Positions 8,762 to 14,666 of a stretch of DNA of 16,400 nucleotides are shown one piece after another. The position numbers and the translations under genes are program-made. The notes beneath the pieces were generated by a model that was not told the origin of the DNA, did not search any database, and saw only the letters and a program-made list of their open reading frames with translations. Positions within the stretch are counted from its first letter, which is position 1. Every line of letters starts with the position of its first letter. The DNA is taken from assembly GCA_023380575.1 (NCBI GenBank), contig JAMCRM010000166.1, positions 1 to 16,400 of the forward strand, written 5' to 3'. The DNA comes from Acidobacteriota bacterium (lineage in GTDB: Bacteria > Acidobacteriota > Terriglobia > Bryobacterales > Bryobacteraceae).

Positions 8762-8968
8762 ATGAAAGAAAAGGGTACAGTGAAGTGGTTTAATGCAGCC
8801 AAGGGATATGGTTTTATCCAGCGGGAGAACGGAGAAGACGTCTTCGTCCACTTCTCGGCCATCCAGTCGCAAGGTTACCGGACGCTGAACGAAGGCGCCC
8901 AAGTCGAATTCGAGGTCACCCGCGGGCCGAAGGGACTGCAGGCGGCGAACGTCACCATGACGGCATAG
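8762..8968 (+). CDS. csp: Cold-shock domain protein (CspA family)
   Basis: This 68-residue single-domain OB-fold protein binds single-stranded RNA and DNA and acts as an RNA chaperone in the cytoplasm. It shows the family N terminus [15 protein letters not shown], the RNP1 motif KGYGFIQ at 14-20 and RNP2 DVFVHF at 26-31. The end [13 protein letters not shown] is also typical, and the length is normal. The start ATG at 8762 is fixed by AAAGGA at 8751-8756. An in-frame TTG at 8741 would add seven residues not found in the family and lies before the SD. The gene follows a long non-coding leader and is followed by a GC-rich hairpin, then infA. Csp proteins are often induced by cold or in stationary phase, but no induction can be read from sequence here. 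Confidence 0.96.
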   Translation: MKEKGTVKWFNAAKGYGFIQRENGEDVFVHFSAIQSQGYRTLNEGAQVEFEVTRGPKGLQAANVTMTA

Positions 8969-8980
8969 AGAAGCAATCCC

Positions 8981-9004
8981 GCGGGCCGGAGACGTCCGGC
9001 CCGC
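8981..9004 (+). terminator. Perfect 10-bp GC-rich hairpin between csp and infA
   Basis: GCGGGCCGGA (8981-8990) and TCCGGCCCGC (8995-9004) pair perfectly around the loop GACG. It sits 12 bases after the csp stop and 15 bases before the infA SD. It lacks a T-run, so it may work as a partial terminator, an RNase barrier stabilising csp mRNA, or an attenuator of infA. Confidence 0.55.
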
Positions 9005-9027
9005 TGGCGAATCCCACGTGGAGGTTT

Positions 9028-9246
9028 ATGAGTAAGGAAGACAGTATTGAAGTTACCGGAACGGTCCTGGAAAAATTTCCCAGTGGTCTGTTCAGCGTCC
9101 AACTGGACCACGACCGCAAAGTTTTGGCCCATCTGGCCGGGCGGTTGCGCCGCAATCGCATCCGCGTCCTCGCCGGCGATAAAGTCACGCTCGAACTTTC
9201 CCCCTACGACCTGACTAAGGGCAGGATCACTTTCCGCCACCGCTGA
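9028..9246 (+). CDS. infA: Translation initiation factor IF-1
   Basis: This 72-residue OB-fold protein has the length and pattern of IF-1, which binds the 30S A site and helps IF-2 and IF-3 during initiation. Conserved parts include the N terminus SKEDSIEVTGTVLEKFPSGLFSVQL, HDRKVLAHLAGRLRRNRIRVLAGDKVTLELSPYD and the closing LTKGRITFRHR. GGAGG at 9020-9024 lies just three bases before the ATG, a short spacing. IF-1 is commonly encoded near secY, map and rpmJ in the ribosomal protein cluster. Here it stands 59 bp after csp, so it could be a second, divergent copy or the only one. The product is cytoplasmic. A weak hairpin overlaps its stop codon. Confidence 0.94.
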   Translation: MSKEDSIEVTGTVLEKFPSGLFSVQLDHDRKVLAHLAGRLRRNRIRVLAGDKVTLELSPYDLTKGRITFRHR

Positions 9247-9252
9247 GGCGGT
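9239..9252 (+). terminator. Weak hairpin overlapping the infA stop codon
   Basis: ACCGC (9239-9243) and GCGGT (9248-9252) can pair around TGAG, whose first three bases are the infA stop. The T-rich run TCCTTTATT follows at 9253-9261. The stem is only five pairs, so this is a doubtful intrinsic terminator. Confidence 0.3.
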
Positions 9253-9291
9253 TCCTTTATTCCTGCTGTCGATTTTCCCGCGCTAGCGCAT

Positions 9292-9319
9292 CCTTTGTAG
9301 GAAATCACACATACAAAGG
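9292..9319. promoter_or_regulatory. Perfect inverted repeat CCTTTGTA-N12-TACAAAGG
   Basis: The arms at 9292-9299 and 9312-9319 are exact reverse complements with a 12-base spacer, so equivalent points are 20 bases apart, close to two helical turns. No T-tract follows. It lies in the region upstream of the Clp-receiver gene and could be the binding site of a dimeric regulator. Confidence 0.45.
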
Positions 9320-9332
9320 CTTGACCGGCATG

Positions 9333-9344
9333 GTACAACGAGGG
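9333..9344 (+). repeat. Copy 2 of shared GTACAACGAGGG motif
   Basis: This is identical over 12 bases to 8592-8603 and 15/16 over the extended motif. It ends 138 bases before the chosen start of the Clp-receiver gene, similar to the 158-base distance of copy 1 from the csp start. A TTGACC lies just upstream at 9321-9326, but no good -10 stands at the right distance. Confidence 0.6.
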
Positions 9345-9400
9345 TTGATGCCGGGATTCTCGCCCGTCGCACGTCACTCCTGCGCCAACCCGGCTTGTCC

Positions 9401-9466
9401 GGTCACATGACCTGATAACTCATCCGTGGCGCGCCGTCGTGCGCTTTGCAAATCTCTATTTTGCAA
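9401..9466. promoter_or_regulatory. Small palindrome and paired TTTGCAA repeats before the Clp-receiver gene
   Basis: GGTCA-CA-TGACC (9401-9412) is an inverted repeat with 5-bp arms. TTTGCAA occurs twice, at 9445-9451 and 9460-9466, spaced 15 bases apart. These AT-richer bases interrupt the GC-rich coding style, which supports the view that the stretch is non-coding and that the gene starts at 9483. A regulatory role is only a guess. Confidence 0.3.
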
Positions 9467-9482
9467 TCAGATACCCATTTAT

Positions 9483-11012
9483 ATGAAAGATCCCATCCAG
9501 CCCGATGACAAGAAAACCGGCAGGGGCAGGAAAACCCGCGCGGCTATAATGAACGCGGAGGGTTCGGTGGAGCGTCCAAAAGCCACTCAATCGGGCAGGA
9601 GCCGGAGACAACCTTCGGATCTGGTGGAAGACCTCACTACGGTTCTGTCGCAGAAGGTGGTAGGGCAGCCGGCCGCCACCAGAGTCATCGTCCCCTATAT
9701 CCAGATGTACCAGGCGGGTCTGGCGCCGGAAGGGCGGCCGGTGGGCGTCTTCCTGCTCCTGGGACCTACCGGCACCGGAAAGACCAAGACCGTTGAGGCC
9801 CTCGCCGAAGTGCTCCACGGCAGCGAAAAAAACATTCTCAAAGTGGACTGCGGCGAGTTTCAGATGGAACACGAGGTGGCCAAACTCATTGGCGCCCCTC
9901 CGGGCTACCTGGGACATCGCGAAACCCAGCCCATGCTCAACCAGCAGAAACTGAATGCCGTCACCAGTGAACGGTGCAGTTTGTCGCTGGTGCTGTTCGA
10001 TGAAATCGAGAAAGCCGCCCCGTCGCTCACCCGCCTGCTGCTGGGAGTCCTCGATAAGGGCATCCTGCGGCTGGGCGACAATTCCGTAGTCAATTTCGAG
10101 AAAAGCCTGGTGTTTCTCACCAGCAATCTGGGAGCCCGCGAGATGATGCGCGAAATCAATCCCGAATTCGGCTTCCAGTCGGTGAAGCCGGCCGAGCGCC
10201 CCGACCTCACCGACAAGCTCCAGAGCATCGGACTGGTTGCCGTCCGCAAGCGCTTCTCTCCCGAGTTCATCAACCGTATCGATTGCATCATCACTTACCA
10301 GCCGCTCACCGCCGAATCGCTGGCGCAGATCCTTGATAAACAGATCACCGACCTGCAAAACCACGTCAACACCCGGCTTGGTTCGCGGTCGTTCACCCTG
10401 GAAGTGCCCTTCGACGCGCGCCAGTTCCTTCTGCGCAAGGGAACCAGTTCCGAATATGGCGCGCGTGAGCTGAACCGGACGATTCACCGTCACCTGACGC
10501 AGCCCCTGGCCACGGTCGTGGCCACCGGGCAGGTGAATCCTGGTGCGCGCGTGCGCGTGGATGTGGCCGAAGACGCAGAGCACCTGATCATCCATGCCGT
10601 CGAGGCGCACATCGAAGAGGCCCCCGCGCATCCCACCGTGCTCATCGTGGACGATAACCGGGACCTGCTGCATTTCCTCGAGCGCCTCATGGCGGATGCG
10701 GGCTGGAAACTCCTGACCGCCGAATCGGCCGGCGAGGCCAAGAGGCTGGTGGCCGCGCACAAGCCCAACGCCGCCCTGCTCGATTACATGCTGCCCGACG
10801 GCAACGGCGTGGAACTCGGTGTGGAGTTCCTGCAAACCGTGCCGAACATGCTGGTGATCGTCATGACCGGAACCATCCTGCCGTCCGAAGAGGAAGCCCT
10901 CTGCGAGGAGCACGATTTTCCCGTTTTGCGCAAGCCTTTCCTGGCTTCCGACGTGATGAACCAGATCCGCAGCCGGCTGCTTCCCGTGGCCGGTGTCAGC
11001 CGCGGCGTGTGA
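9483..11012 (+). CDS. ClpB/ClpA D2-type AAA+ ATPase fused to a C-terminal receiver domain
   Basis: This 509-residue protein has, after a basic low-complexity N terminus (1-45), one AAA+ module of the Clp/Hsp100 D2 class: Walker A GPTGTGKT at 94-101, pore-loop-like GAPPGYLG at 137-144 (Tyr142), Walker B LVLFDEIE at 169-176, sensor-1 LTSNLG (Asn215), arginine-finger-type RFSPEFINRID (257-267) and sensor-2 YGAREL (Arg328). It lacks the ClpN repeat, the D1 ring and the ClpB middle domain. Residues 384-500 form a receiver domain with a full phosphorylation set: Asp390/Asp391, Asp434, Thr462 and Lys484. There is no DNA-binding domain and no sigma-54 GAFTGA motif. I infer an unfoldase controlled by phosphorylation. 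The start ATG at 9483 has no clear SD; GTG 9426 and ATG 9549 are alternatives. No kinase gene is adjacent. Confidence 0.85.
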   Translation: MKDPIQPDDKKTGRGRKTRAAIMNAEGSVERPKATQSGRSRRQPSDLVEDLTTVLSQKVVGQPAATRVIVPYIQMYQAGLAPEGRPVGVFLLLGPTGTGKTKTVEALAEVLHGSEKNILKVDCGEFQMEHEVAKLIGAPPGYLGHRETQPMLNQQKLNAVTSERCSLSLVLFDEIEKAAPSLTRLLLGVLDKGILRLGDNSVVNFEKSLVFLTSNLGAREMMREINPEFGFQSVKPAERPDLTDKLQSIGLVAVRKRFSPEFINRIDCIITYQPLTAESLAQILDKQITDLQNHVNTRLGSRSFTLEVPFDARQFLLRKGTSSEYGARELNRTIHRHLTQPLATVVATGQVNPGARVRVDVAEDAEHLIIHAVEAHIEEAPAHPTVLIVDDNRDLLHFLERLMADAGWKLLTAESAGEAKRLVAAHKPNAALLDYMLPDGNGVELGVEFLQTVPNMLVIVMTGTILPSEEEALCEEHDFPVLRKPFLASDVMNQIRSRLLPVAGVSRGV

Positions 11013-11021
11013 TTCACACGC
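11005..11021. terminator. Perfect 17-bp palindrome containing both convergent stop codons
   Basis: GCGTGTGA (11005-11012) and TCACACGC (11014-11021) are exact reverse complements around a single base at 11013. The last three bases of the left arm are the Clp-receiver TGA, and the first three of the right arm are the mutL TGA read on the other strand. Both transcripts could form the same seven-pair hairpin. No T-tract follows in either direction. Confidence 0.55.
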
Positions 11022-12972
11022 GGTGAAACGCCTTCAGAATATCGCGCGTGGGATAGTGCAGGGCCACCGGCCGCCCGTGCGGGCAACTCATGGGGCAATC
11101 GGTCGCGGCCAGTGACCGCAGCAGCCAGTCCATCTTCTCCCGATCCAGGCGCGTGTGAATTTTGATGGCGGCGTGACAGGCGATTGAGGCCGCCACATCG
11201 CGCCGCACCTCGTCCATGGTGGCGCCGCGCGGTTCGCCCTCGGCGGTTTCCAGTACCTCGGCCACCACCCGTTCCAGTTCGGATGCCGCCACTGCGGCGG
11301 GCGCGGCCTTGATCGCGATGGTGCGATTGCCGAATGGCTCCGTTTCAAACCCCAGCGCGTGCAGTTCACCGGCAATGCGGGCATATTCGATCTGCTGCTC
11401 CGCGGTAAGCTGCAGCACCATCGGCATGAGCAGGCGCTGCACCTCGATGGCGCCCGCCGCCCGTTCCCGCAGGATCTGCTCGAAGAGGATGCGCTCGTGC
11501 GCCACGTGCTGGTCGATGATCCAGAGCCCGTCCCGTCCCGCGGCGACGATGAAACTCTCCTGAATCTGGCCCAGCGGACGCAGATCCGAAAGTGCCGAAA
11601 GCGAGGATTCCACGGGCGGCACCGCACCCGGCGGGAACGCCCCGTGCGGGTCCCGCGCCCGCACCGGCGCGGGCGGCGGCTCGTCCACCGCGATCGTCTT
11701 TTCGCCGAAATCCAGCCGGGCCGGCGGGGCGGGCGGCGCCTGCAGGGCGAACCGGGGCAGGGAAGTCTCGCCCGGAGGAGCGCCGGAGGGCTCCGGGAGA
11801 TCCGGTTCGTTTTGCAGCATTTGCGTGAACTCGGAATACGGCAGATTGGCCGCGGGTTGCGCGGCGGAGCGAACAGGCGGAGAGAATGCCGGGGCCGGCC
11901 GCGCCGCGATGAGCCGTTCCCGGATTCCGTCGCGCACGAAGTCGTGCACGAACGTTTGGTGGCGGAATCGTACCTCCGTTTTCGACGGATGCACATTCAC
12001 ATCCACCTCTTCGCAAGGGCAGTCGAGAAACAACAGCGCGAAGGGAAACGCCGCCGGCGGCATCAGGTTGTAGTAAGCGGAGGAGATGGCATGCAGCAGC
12101 AGGCGGTCGCGAATCAGCCGCGCGTTCACGAAGATGAAAATGGAATTCCGGTTGGGTTTATGCACCTGGGGCCGCGAAATGAAACCGGTGAGCCGGAACA
12201 GCTTGCTTTCCGGCTCTTCGGGTTGGCTTTGCCACGCGGCCACGGCCTGCGAAGGCGGCACGTAGGGGGCGGGGATGCGCAACTCCCGCTCCACCCCGCC
12301 AAGGTCCACCAGTTCTTCCAGCGTCTGGCTGCCGAATACCTGGTAGACGCGCTCGCGCAGCGTCGCCACGGGTGTCACCGCCAGCAGTTCCGCCCCGCCG
12401 CTGAGCAGCCGGAAGCTCTTGTCCGGGTGGGCCAGGCTATAGTGAGTCACCAGCGAGGCGATGTGGGCCAGTTCTGTCCGTTCCGAGCGCAGAAACTTCT
12501 TGCGCGCGGGCACGTTGAAGAACAGGTCGCGCACCGTGATGGCCGTGCCGCCTGCCAGCGCCGCCTCCTGGCAGGTGAGCATCTTTCCGCCGCCGATCTC
12601 CACGCGCGTGCCGGTGGTTTCTTCGGCCGAGCGCGTCTCCAGCACCAGGCGGGACACCGAGGCGATGGAGGGCAGGGCCTCGCCCCGGAAGCCGAGCGTG
12701 GCGATGGCCAGCAGGTCTTTCACATCGCGCAGCTTGCTCGTGGCGTGGCGTTCGAAGGCCAGCAGGGCGTCGTCGCGCAGCATCCCGCAGCCGTCGTCGG
12801 CAACCCGGATCAGCCGCCGCCCGCCGCTTTCCACCTCGATACGCAACTCGGAGGCGCCCGCGTCCAGCGAGTTTTCCAGCAGTTCCTTGATGACCGACGC
12901 CGGGCGCTCCACCACTTCTCCGGCGGCGATCTTGTTGGCTACCTGATCGGGGAGGACGCGGATACGGCCCAT
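11014..12972 (-). CDS. mutL: DNA mismatch repair protein MutL (endonuclease type)
   Basis: This 652-residue protein couples MutS mismatch recognition to strand nicking. The N-terminal GHKL ATPase (about 1-340) shows IAAGEVVERPASVIKELLENSLDAGA (15-40, catalytic Glu33 and Asn34), DDGCGM (59-64), ATLGFRGEAL (91-100) and VHPSKTEVRF (327-336). A Pro/Ala-rich linker covers about 355-460. The C-terminal dimerisation/nuclease domain has DQHVAHERILFE (487-498), a version of DQHA(X)2E(X)4E with Val for Ala, plus ACHAAIK (598-604) and CPHGRP (630-635). These metal-site motifs mark MutLs that nick DNA themselves, as in bacteria without MutH. The start at 12972 matches the family N terminus. A TATAGT lies at 12988-12983 and a small GCTAT/ATAGC inverted repeat sits just before the ATG, so the leader may be very short. 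The TolC-family gene ends 44 bp upstream. Confidence 0.97.
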   Translation of the reverse strand: MGRIRVLPDQVANKIAAGEVVERPASVIKELLENSLDAGASELRIEVESGGRRLIRVADDGCGMLRDDALLAFERHATSKLRDVKDLLAIATLGFRGEALPSIASVSRLVLETRSAEETTGTRVEIGGGKMLTCQEAALAGGTAITVRDLFFNVPARKKFLRSERTELAHIASLVTHYSLAHPDKSFRLLSGGAELLAVTPVATLRERVYQVFGSQTLEELVDLGGVERELRIPAPYVPPSQAVAAWQSQPEEPESKLFRLTGFISRPQVHKPNRNSIFIFVNARLIRDRLLLHAISSAYYNLMPPAAFPFALLFLDCPCEEVDVNVHPSKTEVRFRHQTFVHDFVRDGIRERLIAARPAPAFSPPVRSAAQPAANLPYSEFTQMLQNEPDLPEPSGAPPGETSLPRFALQAPPAPPARLDFGEKTIAVDEPPPAPVRARDPHGAFPPGAVPPVESSLSALSDLRPLGQIQESFIVAAGRDGLWIIDQHVAHERILFEQILRERAAGAIEVQRLLMPMVLQLTAEQQIEYARIAGELHALGFETEPFGNRTIAIKAAPAAVAASELERVVAEVLETAEGEPRGATMDEVRRDVAASIACHAAIKIHTRLDREKMDWLLRSLAATDCPMSCPHGRPVALHYPTRDILKAFHRV

Positions 12973-13016
12973 GCTATGGCTTCACTATAGCAGGCCGCCT
13001 CCGGTTTCCAGCGCCG

Positions 13017-14663
13017 CTACTGCACCACGATGCCGCGCTCCTGCAGCAACTCCCCGGTGCGCCGCATCAGGTTGAGCAGGTTGCGGCGGTAGTTGACGGA
13101 GTTGGTGACGACGGTGGCGTCCGCCGTCACCAGCGCGCCCTGCGCCTGCAACACGAAGAAGATCTGGCTGGTGCCGAGTTCGTACTTCTTCTTTTCCGCG
13201 TCCAGGTATTTCTGCGCGTAATCGCGGGCCTTGATGGCCAGTTCCACCGCCTTCTTACTGGATTCCACCTGGTTGACGGCGTTGAGCACTTCCAGCCGGA
13301 TCTGTTGCTCCACGGAGCGCACCTGCAGGGTATCGCGGCGCTTCTGTACCATGGCGTCGGCGAGGTCGGCCGCGGCACGGTGGTCCCTGATGGGCAGCCG
13401 CAAGGTGAGGCCGAACGCGTAAATCGGGTAATTGAAGCGGAACATCTGGTCCACCGCGTCGCCGAAGCCGCCCGGCAGCATGGTCAGGATTGCGGATTGC
13501 CGGCCATCTTCCGCGAACACGTTGCTGCGCTGGAAGAAGTTGCCGCCGCGCCCCTGGCTGACGTAGTTTGCCGTCAGCGCGAGGTCGGGACGCAGGCTGT
13601 TCTTGGCGGACCGGATATTGAGGTCGTCCACATCCAGGTTCTGCAGGGCCGATTTCAGGTCGGGACGGTTGGCCAGGGCCTTTTCCACCTCCATTTCGGA
13701 ATCCATGGGGGCGCTCACCCCGGGAAGAACCGTTTCGGTGAGCACGATGGGAATCTTGCGGACATCCGGATCCAGGTCCGCGCCCATCTGCCGCCGCAGC
13801 GCGTCTTCGTTCTGGCGGAGGTTGAACTGCGCCTGGGAAACCTCGATTTCGGCGCTGGCAGCGCGCTGTTCCGGATCGTAGATGTCCAGCGGCGAGAGGG
13901 CGCCCAGCTCCAGTTCCCTCTGCGCGCGTTTGAGCGCCTCGTGCGCCAGCGCCAGGGCGTTCTCGCGCACCCGCAGGCTCTCGCGGGAGTTGATCAGGTT
14001 CCAGTAGGCCGTCTCAGCCTCGCTCACCAGGGTCAGCAATTGCGTGCGCATGTCGTATTCGGCCCTGCGATTGCGGCTGCGCGCCACCATCAGCGGGATG
14101 CGGTTGACGAAGGTGCCGCTGTTGCGCAGCAGCGGATGCGAGATGCGCAGCCCCATGTTGGAGGTGAGCGCCGGATTGAAGTTCTGGAAACCACTGTTGG
14201 TGGAGACCTTGTTGAAGTTGTAGCTGGCCGTGTATTGAGTGCCGTTCTGCAATGTCTGCTGATAGGTGAAACTCAGCGGCTGGTTCAGCGTGGCCAGGGT
14301 TGTGGCGCCTTCCAGCGCGCTGTTGGACGGCGTCTTCTGCCGTTGGTTGTTGAAGTTGCCCGCAAACATCGGGTCGAAGGCGCCCAACGCGCGCACCATG
14401 GCGTTCTTCGTCGTCTCCACCGAGAGCCGCTGGATCTGGATATCCGTGTTGTTGGCCATCACCAGTTCCAGGTAGGAGCGCAGCGAAAGCTCCAGCTTGC
14501 CGTTCACCACGAAGTCGGAAAGGCGAACCGGTGGCGCGAGTTCCACCTTGGTATTAGGCTTGGAGAACGTCTCGCGGAAATACTCGGGCCGCGGGAACGA
14601 CGCGACCTGCGCGGAGACGGACAACGTCACAAAGAGTGCTGTGCCAAACAGTCGGGGAACCAT
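13017..14663 (-). CDS. TolC-family outer-membrane efflux protein
   Basis: This 548-residue protein has an N-terminal export signal (MVPRLFGTALFVTLSVSAQVAS) and the long alternating helix and strand pattern of outer-membrane efflux proteins. Typical parts are LSLRSYLELVMANNTDIQIQRL near residue 58, LVSEAETAYWNLINSRESLRVRENALALA, RAQRELELGALSPLDIYDPEQ and the second repeat near LANRPDLKSALQNLDVDDLNIRSAKNSLRPDLALTANY, ending in a long coiled region with YAQKYLDAEKKKYELGTSQIFFVLQAQ. It should form the outer-membrane channel and periplasmic tunnel of the exporter encoded by this operon. Its ATG at 14663 lies three bases after the permease stop, so translation is probably coupled. The start-proximal SD is weak. 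The exported substrate is not evident. Confidence 0.93.
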   Translation of the reverse strand: MVPRLFGTALFVTLSVSAQVASFPRPEYFRETFSKPNTKVELAPPVRLSDFVVNGKLELSLRSYLELVMANNTDIQIQRLSVETTKNAMVRALGAFDPMFAGNFNNQRQKTPSNSALEGATTLATLNQPLSFTYQQTLQNGTQYTASYNFNKVSTNSGFQNFNPALTSNMGLRISHPLLRNSGTFVNRIPLMVARSRNRRAEYDMRTQLLTLVSEAETAYWNLINSRESLRVRENALALAHEALKRAQRELELGALSPLDIYDPEQRAASAEIEVSQAQFNLRQNEDALRRQMGADLDPDVRKIPIVLTETVLPGVSAPMDSEMEVEKALANRPDLKSALQNLDVDDLNIRSAKNSLRPDLALTANYVSQGRGGNFFQRSNVFAEDGRQSAILTMLPGGFGDAVDQMFRFNYPIYAFGLTLRLPIRDHRAAADLADAMVQKRRDTLQVRSVEQQIRLEVLNAVNQVESSKKAVELAIKARDYAQKYLDAEKKKYELGTSQIFFVLQAQGALVTADATVVTNSVNYRRNLLNLMRRTGELLQERGIVVQ

Positions 14664-14666
14664 AGA

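Noticed and set aside
9426..9482. GTG start extending the Clp-receiver protein by 19 residues
   Set aside because: The stretch is AT-rich with repeats, lacks an SD, and would encode Cys- and Arg-rich residues unlike the rest. It is kept as an alternative only.
9545..9550. TATAAT inside the N-terminal part of the Clp-receiver gene
   Set aside because: No -35 lies at a suitable distance and the surrounding sequence is coding. If real, it would imply a start at 9549 without an SD.
9456..10913. A 485-codon minus-strand open frame opposite the Clp-receiver gene
   Set aside because: It has no domain signal, and the plus strand holds complete AAA+ and receiver motifs.
11359..12990. A 543-codon plus-strand open frame opposite mutL
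   Set aside because: It shadows mutL, whose motifs are conserved over its full length.
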